Notes: generated from the sequence alone by a model not told the origin. A stretch of 42,936 bases of DNA from Spyradocola sp034113365 (GCA_034113365.1 JAXEXP010000136.1:1-42936), one strand, 5' to 3'; positions 17,146 through 25,437 are shown, counted from the first letter of the stretch. Numbers and translations: made by a program.

Positions 17146-17183
17146 AAAAAAATCCCCTGAGGAGTATACTTCTCCCCAAGGGA
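17146..17183 (-). terminator. T-box intrinsic terminator
   Basis: TCCCTTGGGGAG pairs over 12 positions (two G-U) with CTCCTCAGGGGA around AAGTATA, followed by seven T on the minus strand. The 5' arm can instead pair with the T-box sequence in the antiterminator. Confidence 0.92.
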
Positions 17184-17449
17184 CGGAATAACCAAAACTG
17201 CTACCCCGCGGTACCACCCGATTTGTCGCATAAAGCTGCGCGCGTCGCCATTGACGGTGCCTTTATGTAACCGCTCGTCGCCGCTGTAACGCCCGGCTCT
17301 GCGTAGACCCCTACTTGCCCCAAGCGGGCGTTCGAAGCCTCGGCTACGGAGTGTTCCCCCTGTGCTGCGGCCCCGCGATGCTTTCAGCCGACGACATCGC
17401 CTCTCTGCTGCCGGATCCCACAAGGCATTCTCCATCACTGCCTTTTAAT
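17146..17449 (-). ncRNA. T-box riboswitch leader of the aspS2-gatCAB operon (Asn/Glu specifier)
   Basis: Read on the minus strand, the roughly 300-base leader has AGAGAG in stem I (17406-17401), a specifier bulge GGGGGAACACTCC (17360-17348), a stem III closed by CATAAAG/CTTTATG and the T-box sequence GGGTGGTACCGCGG (17219-17206). The intrinsic terminator completes it. The specifier contains AAC (17355-17353, Asn) followed by A, overlapping GAA (17356-17354, Glu). T-boxes bind the matching uncharged tRNA and then form an antiterminator, so the operon should be switched on when Asn-tRNA (and possibly Glu-tRNA) is uncharged. This matches the known dual-codon T-box of the same operon in Clostridium acetobutylicum. 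Confidence 0.93.
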
Positions 17450-17455
17450 GTTGCT

Positions 17456-17484
17456 ATCATACTCGTTCCATCGCCCGCTGTCAA
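17456..17484 (-). promoter_or_regulatory. Promoter of the aspS2-gatCAB operon
   Basis: On the minus strand a consensus TTGACA (17484-17479) and TATGAT (17461-17456) are exactly 17 bases apart. Start of transcription would be near 17449, giving a leader of about 360 bases. Confidence 0.9.
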
Positions 17485-17554
17485 GAGCGAGTTTTTGGCT
17501 GTGCCGAATTTTTACAAACCCATGAATTTCACCCGTTCGGGCTGAGAAGGATTT

Positions 17555-17567
17555 TTACATTGTGTAA
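17555..17567. promoter_or_regulatory. Candidate operator palindrome before the ABC sugar operon
   Basis: TTACA-TTG-TGTAA is a perfect inverted repeat overlapping the proposed -35 box. It could bind a sugar-responsive regulator; there is no direct evidence which one. Confidence 0.35.
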
Positions 17568-17588
17568 CTTTTATGTTAATGGTATTCT
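17560..17588 (+). promoter_or_regulatory. Probable promoter of the ABC sugar importer operon
   Basis: TTGTGT (17560-17565) and TATTCT (17583-17588) are 17 bases apart, 42 bases before the start codon. Other hexamer pairs in this AT-rich stretch are possible. Confidence 0.45.
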
Positions 17589-17629
17589 GTCTTTGTAAAC
17601 CGACCCAACATACAAGGAGGAATGAACGT

Positions 17630-19024
17630 ATGTTTAGACTGCGCAAGGTTCTGTGCGTGCTGCTGGCCGTGCTGATGGTCGCAGCGCTGACCGCCTGCTC
17701 GGGCGGCACCACCGGCGGCGCTCCCGCTGCCGATAAGCCCGCCGCCGACGCTCCCGCCGCGGATGCGCCCGCCGATTCCGGCGAAGGCACTCCCGTCGAG
17801 GTCCTGACCTGGTCCAACGCGGCCACCGTCGAGTACCTCAAGAGCATCGTTGACGCCTTCCACGAGGCCTATCCCCAGTACAAGCTGGTGGTGACCGAGG
17901 TTCCCTCCGGCGAGATCGATCAGGTCATCCAGACCCGCATCTCCGCCGCCAACGTGGACATCGTCTCCTTCCAGACCTTCTCCAAGCCCCAGGCCGACTG
18001 GAACAAGGATTCCATCGACAAGCCCGCTTGGCAGCAGTACATCGACGAAGGCCTGCTCACCGACTTGACCGATGAGCCCTACGTCCAGAACTACAACGTG
18101 GACACCCTGATGGGCAACGCCTACAACGGCCGCCTCTACAGCCTGAACATGGGCGTCGTGGCCTACACCGGCCTGTTCTACAACAAGGCCATCTTCACCG
18201 AGCTGGGCCTTGAGATCCCCAAGACCTGGGACGAGTTCATCGCCGTGTGCGAAGCCGTCAAGGCTGATGGCCGTTACTCCGTGCTGTCCGCCGGCGCTGC
18301 CGACCAGTGGCCGCTGAACATGTTCGCCAACGCCATCATCTCCGCCAACTACGGCGAGGATGCCGAGGAGATCGGCATGAAGCTGCTCACCGGCGAGATG
18401 AAGCACACCGATCCCGAGATCAAGCTGGTCTACGACTGCATGGAGCAGTTCGCCTCCTACCTTGAGCCCGGCGTCACCGGCATCGCCTACTCCGACGCTC
18501 CCGGCCGCTTCGCTCTGGGCAACATGGCCATGTACGCCGACGGCGCCTGGTCCTTTGCCGACATCCAGAAGGCCAACCCCGACATCGACTTCGGCTACTT
18601 CCCGCTGCCCGGCGTCAACGCCCGTGAGGACGGCCTGGATCCCCAGTACGGCATCAAGTACGACCTGTCCTTCGCCATTCCCACCAACGCGCCCAACTCC
18701 GACGGCGCCAAGGCCTTCCTGGAGTACATCTCCCGCAAGGAAGTCTACACCGCGTTCCTCAACGCCATCGGCTTTACGCCCACCCAGAACGTGACCCTGG
18801 AGAACGAGTTCCTGAACTCCCTGGCCTCCGGTCTGCAGAAGCCCTGCCTGAACGCCGAGATGTACATCTACTCTCCCAAGGGCGTCGGCGAGTACGGCTC
18901 CGGCCAGTTCTCCTTCCTGTACCTCAAGACCCTGGGCGGCCCGCTGACCGCTGAGGAGCTGGCGCAGAAGGCTGACGAGGACTTCGACACCGCAAGAGCC
19001 GCTCTGGCCTCTCTGGCTGACTAA
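17630..19024 (+). CDS. ABC transporter sugar-binding lipoprotein (family 1)
   Basis: The protein has 464 residues. A lipoprotein signal peptide ends at Cys23 (LTACSGG), followed by a low-complexity Ala/Pro/Asp linker (about 24-50) that spaces the domain from the membrane. The mature part is a family 1 extracellular solute-binding protein (MalE/UgpB fold), with VEVLTWSNAATVEYLKSIVDAF, YNKAIFTELGLEIPKTWDEF and MAMYADGAWSFADIQKA. It captures a sugar or oligosaccharide for the two permeases downstream. Codons are more biased than in neighbouring genes by eye, as expected for an abundant protein. The ATG at 17630 has AAGGAGG 9 bases upstream. A hairpin follows the gene. Confidence 0.93.
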   Translation: MFRLRKVLCVLLAVLMVAALTACSGGTTGGAPAADKPAADAPAADAPADSGEGTPVEVLTWSNAATVEYLKSIVDAFHEAYPQYKLVVTEVPSGEIDQVIQTRISAANVDIVSFQTFSKPQADWNKDSIDKPAWQQYIDEGLLTDLTDEPYVQNYNVDTLMGNAYNGRLYSLNMGVVAYTGLFYNKAIFTELGLEIPKTWDEFIAVCEAVKADGRYSVLSAGAADQWPLNMFANAIISANYGEDAEEIGMKLLTGEMKHTDPEIKLVYDCMEQFASYLEPGVTGIAYSDAPGRFALGNMAMYADGAWSFADIQKANPDIDFGYFPLPGVNAREDGLDPQYGIKYDLSFAIPTNAPNSDGAKAFLEYISRKEVYTAFLNAIGFTPTQNVTLENEFLNSLASGLQKPCLNAEMYIYSPKGVGEYGSGQFSFLYLKTLGGPLTAEELAQKADEDFDTARAALASLAD

Positions 19025-19044
19025 ACCGCATATCGCATGCATCA

Positions 19045-19071
19045 GGGGGCGAACGCTTTCGCCCCCTTTTT
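19045..19071 (+). terminator. Attenuating terminator between binding-protein and permease genes
   Basis: GGGGGCGAA pairs with TTCGCCCCC around CGCT, followed by TTTTT. Because the permease genes follow on the same strand without an evident promoter, it probably lets only part of transcription through. Confidence 0.85.
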
Positions 19072-19103
19072 AGAATCCTGGACCGAAACGGAGGGATCCC
19101 CTC

Positions 19104-20075
19104 ATGCAAGCCAACCTCACGGCTGTCAAAGCGCCCCGCCGGCGCAAGCACATCCGCACCTTCCCCATCTGGATCGTGTTCCTGTGCATGCTGCCCGGGC
19201 TGCTGCATTACACCATTTTCCGCCTGTTCCCCTCCGCGATGACCGCGGTGCTGTCCTTTACCGACATTTCGGGTATCCCGGGCTCCTCGTGGCAATGGGT
19301 GGGCTGGGCCAACTACAAGGAATTCTTCATTCTGCAGAACATCCGTGACCTCAAGGCGTCCCTGGGCCGCACGGCGATCTACGCGGTGTCCGTCACGCTC
19401 ATCCAGAACGCGCTGGCGCTGCTGATGGCCGTGATCCTCAACGGCAAGTTCCTGAAGGGCCGCAACTTCGCGCGCGCCGTCTACTTCATGCCCGTGATCC
19501 TGGGCGCGGCGGTGGTCTCCACCATCTGGAAGCTGATGTTCTCCACCCCCACCGGCCCCATCTTCCTGTTCATGAAGAACGTGCTGGGCATCGAGAACCC
19601 GCCGGCCATACTCTCGAGCTACACCTACGCCTTCCCCGCGGTCATCGCCGCGCAGATCTGGCAGAACATGGGCTATTCCATGGTCATCTTCCTGGCCGCG
19701 CTGCAGAACATTCCCGCCGATCTCTATGAGGCCGCCTACATCGACGGCGCCAACGAGTGGCAGGTGTTCTGGCGCATCACGCTGCCGCTGATCTGGTCGG
19801 CCGTCACGGTCAATACGCTGCTGGCCATCATCGGCTCGCTGCAGAGCTATGAGCTGATCATGACCATCACGCGCGGCTCCTTCAACACCGCAACCCTTGG
19901 CATGATGGTGTTCGCCACGGCATTCGGCGGCGGCGGCGCAACGGCCAGCGGCGGCACGGTGGCCGGCATGCGGCAGGGCTATGCGGCCGCCGAGTCCATG
20001 ATCCTGTTCCTGGGCGTGCTGGTCGTCACCGTCGTTTCCCAGCTGGTCATGAAGAAAATGGAGGCGGATTCGTAA
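19104..20075 (+). CDS. ABC sugar transporter permease, MalF/UgpA type
   Basis: The protein has 323 residues with about six transmembrane segments and the binding-protein-dependent transport (EAA) loop EAAYIDGANEWQVFWRITLP near residue 210. It forms one half of the membrane channel, and the EAA loop contacts the ATPase. A basic N-terminal tail (KAPRRRKHIR) stays in the cytoplasm. The ATG at 19104 has GGAGGG 8 bases upstream. Its stop codon shares one base with the start of the second permease gene. No ATPase gene adjoins, so a shared MsmK-type ATPase encoded elsewhere is likely. Confidence 0.93.
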   Translation: MQANLTAVKAPRRRKHIRTFPIWIVFLCMLPGLLHYTIFRLFPSAMTAVLSFTDISGIPGSSWQWVGWANYKEFFILQNIRDLKASLGRTAIYAVSVTLIQNALALLMAVILNGKFLKGRNFARAVYFMPVILGAAVVSTIWKLMFSTPTGPIFLFMKNVLGIENPPAILSSYTYAFPAVIAAQIWQNMGYSMVIFLAALQNIPADLYEAAYIDGANEWQVFWRITLPLIWSAVTVNTLLAIIGSLQSYELIMTITRGSFNTATLGMMVFATAFGGGGATASGGTVAGMRQGYAAAESMILFLGVLVVTVVSQLVMKKMEADS

Positions 20076-20899
20076 TGGGCAAGATCAAAAACATACCCTT
20101 CCGCGCATTCTGCTATGTGCTGATGATCGTTTTTCTGTTCATCTACCTCTTCCCGCTGTTCTTCGTGGCCAACACCTCCATCAAGAGCGCGCAGGACTAC
20201 ATGCTGCACCCCACCGCGCTGACCACCACCTGGCAGTTTGGCAACTTCCTCACCGCGTGGAACAAGGCCAACTTCGGCGCATACATCGGCAACTCGGTGC
20301 TCTACACCGCCGTGTGCACCATGGCCTCGCTGCTGCTGTCGCTGCTGATCGCCTTCCCCATCTCGCGCAAGTACATCCCGCTGTCCGGCTTTCTGTACCT
20401 GCTGTTCCTGTGCGGGCTGTTCCTGCCCAACGGCATGATTCCCACCTTCCAGATGGTGCTCAACATGGGCCTGTACGACACCAAGATCGGCTACATGCTG
20501 GTGATGACGGGCGTCAACGCCACCTCGGTGTTCTTCTTTACGGGGTACTTCAAATCCATCCCCCGCGAGTTGGACGAGGCCGCCTCCATCGACGGCTGCG
20601 GCTACCTGCGCTACGTGCTGACCTGCGTGGTGCCGCTTGCACAGCCCGCCATCGTCTCGATGGGCATGCTGAGCATGATCGGCGTGTGGAACGACATCGT
20701 CTCCTCCACCATCTACCTGACCAGCGAGTCCAACTACAACATCACCCGCGGCCTGTTCGTGTTCACCGGCCAGTACTCCAACGACTGGACGCTGACCGCG
20801 GCCGGTCTGCTCATCGTCGCCGCCCCGCTGATCGTGGTCTACATCTTCGGCCAGCGCTACATCGTCGACGGCGTCATGGCCGGCGGCCTCAAGGGCTGA
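20075..20899 (+). CDS. ABC sugar transporter permease, MalG/UgpE type
   Basis: The protein has 274 residues with six transmembrane segments and the EAA loop ELDEAASIDGCGYLRYVLTC near residue 165. It pairs with the upstream MalF-like permease. The start overlaps the upstream stop (TAATG), so the two subunits are made in step. The C-terminus (YIVDGVMAGGLKG) is the family's typical ending. A strong terminator follows. Confidence 0.94.
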   Translation: MGKIKNIPFRAFCYVLMIVFLFIYLFPLFFVANTSIKSAQDYMLHPTALTTTWQFGNFLTAWNKANFGAYIGNSVLYTAVCTMASLLLSLLIAFPISRKYIPLSGFLYLLFLCGLFLPNGMIPTFQMVLNMGLYDTKIGYMLVMTGVNATSVFFFTGYFKSIPRELDEAASIDGCGYLRYVLTCVVPLAQPAIVSMGMLSMIGVWNDIVSSTIYLTSESNYNITRGLFVFTGQYSNDWTLTAAGLLIVAAPLIVVYIFGQRYIVDGVMAGGLKG

Positions 20900-20917
20900 T
20901 CCTTTCAACTCCATAGA

Positions 20918-20951
20918 AAAAGCGCCCCGCAAGGAGCGCTTTTCTTTTTTT
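20918..20951 (+). terminator. Terminator after the ABC sugar operon
   Basis: AAAAGCGC (20918-20925) pairs with GCGCTTTT (20936-20943), followed by a T-rich tract (CTTTTTTT). Confidence 0.85.
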
Positions 20952-20971
20952 GCAGACCCGTGTCGCAGCGA

Positions 20972-21020
20972 TTCCACCCTTCAGTCCTCCGAAGGCGGAC
21001 AGCTCCCCTCAAGGGGAGCC
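20972..21020 (-). repeat. REP-like palindromic repeat, copy 5 (reverse orientation)
   Basis: On the minus strand it reads GGCTCCCCTTGAGGGGAGCT, then GTCCGCCTTCGGAGGAC and TGAAGGGTGGA. It has the alternative 3' end (GAAGGGTGGA) rather than GATGAGGTGTCC. It lies between the ABC operon terminator and tag. Confidence 0.85.
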
Positions 21021-21085
21021 TAAAACCCAACCCCGTGGTCCCTTCCGCGACCCGATTTCAGCACAAACCGCAGCAAACCATCCCT

Positions 21086-21640
21086 CTATTCCTGATAGAG
21101 ATAGCATCCCGGTTCGTGGTCGTCTACCACGCCCACCGCCTGCAAATACGAGTAGACGATCACCGTGCCCACGTACTTCATCCCCCGCTTTTTCAAATCC
21201 CTGCTGATGCGGTCGGACAAGACCGTGGACGCCGGCATGGGCAGCGCGTGCTCCCGCACCACCTGCCCGCCCGTAAAGCCCCACAGATAGGCGTCAAACG
21301 ACCCGAATTCCCGCTGGATCTTGAGGAACGCCTGCGCGTTGCCCACCGCCGCCGTGAGCTTCCTGCGGCTGCGCACAATGCCCGCGTCGCACAGCAGCTC
21401 CTCGATCTTCTCCTCGCCATACCCCGCGATCTTCTCCGAGTCAAAGCCGTCCAGCGCGCGGCGGAAGTTCTCCCGCTTGTTCAGTATGCACGCCCAGCTC
21501 AGCCCCGCCTGGAACCCCTCCAGCAGCAAAAACTCGAACAGCACCCGGTCGTCGTGGCAGGGTCTGCCCCATTCCTCGTCGTGGTAGCGCACCATGTTCT
21601 GCGCGCCCCGCGCCCAGCCGCAGCGTCGCAATTCCGTCAT
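21086..21640 (-). CDS. tag: DNA-3-methyladenine glycosylase I
   Basis: The protein has 184 residues. It has the Tag signature: RCGW, YHDEEWG, LLLEGFQAGLSW and KR..FR. The zinc ligands are present as Cys7, His20, His175 and Cys179, the last two at the same positions as in the E. coli enzyme. It removes 3-methyladenine from alkylated DNA in base excision repair. Start choice: ATG at 21640 has AGGAGG at 7 bases; ATG at 21646 lies almost on the ribosome site. The gene begins 11 bases after the glycosidase stop and is probably co-transcribed with it, although the functions look unrelated. Confidence 0.95.
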   Translation of the reverse strand: MTELRRCGWARGAQNMVRYHDEEWGRPCHDDRVLFEFLLLEGFQAGLSWACILNKRENFRRALDGFDSEKIAGYGEEKIEELLCDAGIVRSRRKLTAAVGNAQAFLKIQREFGSFDAYLWGFTGGQVVREHALPMPASTVLSDRISRDLKKRGMKYVGTVIVYSYLQAVGVVDDHEPGCYLYQE

Positions 21641-21651
21641 GTTCATCCCTC

Positions 21652-23070
21652 CTAAAGCGCACAAAAGGGCTGCTGCGTGGAGATGAGCAGCAGCGGGTAG
21701 TCGGTGATGGGCAGATGGAGCAGCTTCCACGACTGCTCGCCCGTGCAAACCATGTTCTCCTCCCCGATGCGGTAGATGCCGCCCTCCATCGGGTCGATCA
21801 GCGCAAACCCGCCCGGCAGCGCCGACACCTCCACCGTGTAGGTGGACTCGTACTTGGTGGTCATCAGATCCGTCGCATTCCAGTAGGCGTACAGGAACGC
21901 ACCGTTCCTGCGCATGAATCCGCCCGAGATGATGCTCTTGTCCGCGCAGTCCCTGCCGAACACCAGCGGCGACTCCTCAGGCTGCGCCAGCACCGGCAGG
22001 TCGCACACGTCAAACTCCCCCGCGAACACCGCGCACAGGTTGCGCAGCGCGTAGTAGGAGGGCTTGGGCGCATAGCTGCCCGTCGCCACGCCGTTTTCGT
22101 CGAACTCCGCGCGCAGTATGCCGAAATACGCGTAGTCCAGGTAGCTCGCCTTGTCCCCCACGCTGCCGTTGAGCGCCTCCACCATGTCCAACGTGGAAAA
22201 GTACGAGCTGAAGCGCACGTCGCACAGCAGGTCGGCCACCGTGTGCCGCAGCAGCTGCCGCGCCTGCCGGTCCTCCGTCCACGCGCCGCCGCGCAGCGCT
22301 CCCGCGCCGTCCCGCCGCGACTGCGAGCCCGATTCGCCCTGTATGATCTCGATCCTGGGGTTGTAGCGGCGGCACAGCGCCCGCAGCGAGCGCACCCGCT
22401 CGAATACCAGGCCCTCGTCAGCCGTGTACTCGTGGAAGGACACCGCGTCGATCAGCCGCCCCGCGCCCGTGCGCAGCGCGTCGTCTAGGAAGCTGAGCGT
22501 GCGCAGGCAGATCGCCCCGCCGATGATGCGCGCCTCCTCGTCGCTCTCGCGAATGGCCTCGGCCGTCATGCACAGGAACTGCCCGTACTCCCTGCCGCTC
22601 ACGCCGCTCTTCCAGCACCACTGCCCGTCCGGCTCGTTCCACACCTCGTAGTCGCTCACGCGCCCCTTAAAGTGCGCCGCCAGCGCGCGCACATAGCGCT
22701 GCCACGCCTCGCGCGCCTCCTGGGTAAAGATGGGCGGGCAGCCCACCGCGCCGTACACCTGCGCCGCGCGCGCGTCGTACAGCCCGTTGCCGTAGCACAG
22801 GCAGATCCACGGCCTCAACCCGCGCATGCGCAGGTTGTCCACCACGTCGTCCAGCCACGCAAAGTCGTACACGCCCTTCTGCCGCTCTGTCCGCGCCCAG
22901 CCCGACTGGATGCGCACCCATTTGACGCCCGTGGCGGCCACCTTGTCGTAGGCCTTTTCCGGGTCGAACGCGCTCCGGTCCAGCTTTTCAAACCCCAGTC
23001 CGATGCGCGACTGCGCCACTTCCGCGCTGGCCACCGGCTGGATCCTGCCGATCCTTTCAAACCCTTCCAT
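21652..23070 (-). CDS. Clan GH-A glycosidase, GH39-like
   Basis: The protein has 472 residues without a signal peptide, so it is probably cytoplasmic. It has a (beta/alpha)8 barrel with the acid/base Glu146 in YEVWNEPDG and the likely nucleophile Glu246 in IIQGESGSQ. WVRIQSGWARTERQKGVYDF near residue 50 resembles GH39 xylosidase/iduronidase-type proteins. A C-terminal beta-rich region (about 380-472) follows. It would cut short glycosides taken up by the ABC or MFS importers nearby; the substrate is uncertain. The ATG at 23070 has GGGAGGGG 8 bases upstream. It lies just after the terminator of the aldo/keto reductase gene, and no clear promoter was found for it. Confidence 0.78.
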   Translation of the reverse strand: MEGFERIGRIQPVASAEVAQSRIGLGFEKLDRSAFDPEKAYDKVAATGVKWVRIQSGWARTERQKGVYDFAWLDDVVDNLRMRGLRPWICLCYGNGLYDARAAQVYGAVGCPPIFTQEAREAWQRYVRALAAHFKGRVSDYEVWNEPDGQWCWKSGVSGREYGQFLCMTAEAIRESDEEARIIGGAICLRTLSFLDDALRTGAGRLIDAVSFHEYTADEGLVFERVRSLRALCRRYNPRIEIIQGESGSQSRRDGAGALRGGAWTEDRQARQLLRHTVADLLCDVRFSSYFSTLDMVEALNGSVGDKASYLDYAYFGILRAEFDENGVATGSYAPKPSYYALRNLCAVFAGEFDVCDLPVLAQPEESPLVFGRDCADKSIISGGFMRRNGAFLYAYWNATDLMTTKYESTYTVEVSALPGGFALIDPMEGGIYRIGEENMVCTGEQSWKLLHLPITDYPLLLISTQQPFCAL

Positions 23071-23094
23071 CGCAAAAGCCCCTCCCTTTTCTCC

Positions 23095-23133
23095 CAAAAA
23101 TCCGCACGGGAACGCCCTTTCCGGGCGCTCCCG
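23095..23133 (-). terminator. Terminator after the aldo/keto reductase gene
   Basis: On the minus strand CGGGAGCGCCC pairs with GGGCGTTCCCG around GGAAA, followed by GTGCGGA and TTTTT. Some read-through into the glycosidase and tag genes is likely. Confidence 0.7.
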
Positions 23134-23142
23134 CACAGCAGG

Positions 23143-24267
23143 TTACGCGTTTTCCAGCATCTCCACGGCGCGCTGCAGCTCCGAGATGATGCCGATATGC
23201 TGGGGACATGCGCCCTCACACTGCCCGCAGCCGATGCACTGGCTGGGCTTGCCGCCGCTGCGGGTGGCAAAGGCAAAGTTGCCCAGCGCGCCGGCGCGGT
23301 TGCCGTACACCAGCTGGTTGTTCATCGCCTTGAACACGCCCGGGATGTTGATGGACATCGGGCAGCCCTTGACGCAGTACTGGCAGGCCGTGCAGGGGAT
23401 CTGCGGCAGCGCGTCCAGCGCGGCGCGCGCCCTGTCCACCACGGCCTTCTCCGCGTCGCTCAGCGGCTCGAACTGCTCCATGAACGACAGGTTGTCCTGC
23501 ATCTGCTCCAGCGTGCTCATGCCCGAGAGCACCGTCACCAGCCCGTCCAGCGACGCCGCAAAGCGGATGGCCCACGACGGCAGCGACGCCTCGGGATCGG
23601 CGTCCTTGAAAATCTTCTCAATGGGCGCGGGCAGGCTGGCCAGCGACCCGCCCTTGACGGGCTCCATGATGATGACGGGCTTGCCGTGCTTGCGCGCCAC
23701 CTCGTAGCACGCGCGCGACTGAATGGACGCGCTCTCCCAGTCCGCATAGTTGATCTGCAGCTGCACAAATTCCATGTCCGGATGCAGCGTCAGCAGCTCG
23801 TCCAGCTTGTCCGCCTTGTCGTGGAAGGAGAAGCCCAGATGCTTGATCAATCCCTTTTTCTTCTGCTCCGCAAGAAAATCCCAGATGTCGAACCGGTCAA
23901 ACGCCTCGGTGCGGCTGTCGCCCAGATTGTGCAGCAGGTAGAAGTCGAAATACCACGCGCCCGTGCGCTCGAGCGAGGTGTAGAACATGTTCTGCGCCTC
24001 CTGGGCGGTGTTCGCGCCCGCCCACGCCGGCAGCTTGGTCGCAAGCTGGAAGCTTTCCCGCGGATAGCGGTCCACCAGCGCGGTCTTGACCGCCTTTTCG
24101 CTCTTGCCGCCCAGGTAGCCGTATGCGGTGTCAAAGTAGGTAAAGCCCTTGCTCAGAAACAGGTCCACCATCTGTTTGGTCTGCTCGATGTCCACCTCAT
24201 CGCCGATCATCGGCAGCCGCATCAGTCCGAAGCCCAGCTTTCTGATCTCCTGTCCCAGATAAGTCAT
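23143..24267 (-). CDS. Aldo/keto reductase with two C-terminal 4Fe-4S clusters
   Basis: The protein has 374 residues. The aldo/keto reductase barrel (about 1-270) has the tetrad residues Asp46 and Tyr51 (FDTAYGY), the Lys in ATKLP and the His in LLHNLG. The C-terminal ferredoxin part has two cluster motifs, CTACQYCVKGCP and CIGCGQCEGACP. This fusion is frequent in anaerobic Clostridia, where electrons may pass between NAD(P)H, ferredoxin and a carbonyl substrate; the physiological substrate is unknown. It is transcribed from its own promoter, divergent from an MFS gene, and ends in a terminator. Confidence 0.93.
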   Translation of the reverse strand: MTYLGQEIRKLGFGLMRLPMIGDEVDIEQTKQMVDLFLSKGFTYFDTAYGYLGGKSEKAVKTALVDRYPRESFQLATKLPAWAGANTAQEAQNMFYTSLERTGAWYFDFYLLHNLGDSRTEAFDRFDIWDFLAEQKKKGLIKHLGFSFHDKADKLDELLTLHPDMEFVQLQINYADWESASIQSRACYEVARKHGKPVIIMEPVKGGSLASLPAPIEKIFKDADPEASLPSWAIRFAASLDGLVTVLSGMSTLEQMQDNLSFMEQFEPLSDAEKAVVDRARAALDALPQIPCTACQYCVKGCPMSINIPGVFKAMNNQLVYGNRAGALGNFAFATRSGGKPSQCIGCGQCEGACPQHIGIISELQRAVEMLENA

Positions 24268-24302
24268 ATTGCGTACCCCTCTTTCTGTCTCTGAATGAAT
24301 AT

Positions 24303-24331
24303 AGTGTACACCATTTGCCAGAATTTCGCAA
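24303..24331 (-). promoter_or_regulatory. Promoter of the aldo/keto reductase gene
   Basis: On the minus strand TTGCGA (24331-24326) and TACACT (24308-24303) are 17 bases apart, 36 bases from the start codon. Confidence 0.65.
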
Positions 24332-24360
24332 CTTTTCTACCCAACGCGCCGTCAAAGGTG

Positions 24361-24366
24361 TATAAT
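24361..24366 (+). promoter_or_regulatory. -10 box for the MFS gene
   Basis: A perfect TATAAT lies 34 bases before the MFS start; the -35 position (TACCCA) is weak. It is divergent from the aldo/keto reductase promoter. Confidence 0.5.
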
Positions 24367-24399
24367 GGAATCATCAACTCACAGGGGGGGAGGTCCGTT

Positions 24400-25437
24400 A
24401 TGCGCCCATCTCACACGCGACTTACCGTCTATTCCTTGGCGCATTTCTTCGTCGACCTGTGCTGTGCGCTGCTCATGTTCCGCATCACACCCGCCGCGTC
24501 TGACGCCGCGCTGCTCTTTCTGGTCTACAACTACTGCGCCTTCGCGCTGCAAATGCCCATCGGCCTGCTGGCCGACCGCCTGGACCGCAACGCGCTGGTG
24601 GCTGCGGCGGGCTGCGCGCTGGTCGCGCTCTCCTTCGCACTGTTCAGCCTGCCCATGGCCGCCGTCGTCACCGCGGGCCTGGGCAACGCGCTGTTCCACG
24701 TGGGCGGCGGCGTGGACGTGCTGGGCGACAGCGGCAAAAAGGCCGCCGCGCTGGGCGTCTACGTCTCCCCCGGCGCGCTGGGGCTGTTTTTTGGCACAAT
24801 GCTTGGCAAGGGGGAGTTCCCGCTGCTCTTCGGCGCTGTGATGATGCTGGCCGCGCTGGCCGCGATCCTGATCATGGCGCAGCGCACGGGCGTGCTGCGC
24901 GCCTCGCACAACGCGCCGCTGTCCTTCCGCGGCATGGCCCGCTTCGACGTGCTGCTGCCCGCGCTGTGCCTGTTTCTGGTGGTGGTCATCCGCTCCTACG
25001 CGGGCATGACCATGCGCCTTGACTGGAAGAGCATGGGGAACTGGGCGCTCATCGCCACGCTCGCGGTGATGCTGGGCAAGTGCGCCGGCGGCTTTGCGAT
25101 GGACCTTCTCGGCGCGCGCACCGCCTCGCTGCTGTCGCTGGCCGCTGCCGCGGTACTGTTCTTCTTCGCGGACAACCCCTATGCGGGCGTCGCCGCCATC
25201 TTCTTGTTCAACATGACCATGCCCGTGACGCTGTGGGCGCTGGCGCAGCGCATGCCAGGCTGCAAGGGCTTTTCCTTTGGGCTGCTGACGTTCGCGCTGT
25301 TCCTGGGCTTTGCGCCGGTGGGGCTGGGTCTTTCCGGCGCCAGCGCAAACTGGCTGCTGGCGGCGCTGTGTGTGCTCTCCGCGCTGCTGATGCTGCCCGG
25401 CGTGGAGACAAGGGCGCGAGTGCACCGCGATGCTTAG
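24400..25437 (+). CDS. Small MFS transporter
   Basis: The protein has 345 residues, short for MFS, with about ten hydrophobic segments. The loop LLADRLDRNALVAAAG after the second segment is the MFS loop 2-3 motif, and the histidine/glycine-rich GNALFHVGGGVDVLGDSGKKAAALG follows segments four and five. The substrate is unknown. The ATG at 24400 has GGGGGGAGG 6 bases upstream; the frame extends back to 24295 through the promoter and is not coding there. The 3' end overlaps the next gene by 8 bases, so the two products may work together. Confidence 0.85.
   Translation: MRPSHTRLTVYSLAHFFVDLCCALLMFRITPAASDAALLFLVYNYCAFALQMPIGLLADRLDRNALVAAAGCALVALSFALFSLPMAAVVTAGLGNALFHVGGGVDVLGDSGKKAAALGVYVSPGALGLFFGTMLGKGEFPLLFGAVMMLAALAAILIMAQRTGVLRASHNAPLSFRGMARFDVLLPALCLFLVVVIRSYAGMTMRLDWKSMGNWALIATLAVMLGKCAGGFAMDLLGARTASLLSLAAAAVLFFFADNPYAGVAAIFLFNMTMPVTLWALAQRMPGCKGFSFGLLTFALFLGFAPVGLGLSGASANWLLAALCVLSALLMLPGVETRARVHRDA

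Noticed and set aside
17089..17217. N-terminal extension of aspS2 through the T-box terminator
   Set aside because: The stretch is the riboswitch terminator and antiterminator; a good ribosome site precedes the ATG at 17088.
17576..19042. 488-residue open frame antisense to the sugar-binding protein gene
   Set aside because: Val/Gly-rich shadow frame caused by strong codon bias on the other strand; no ribosome site and no domain motif.
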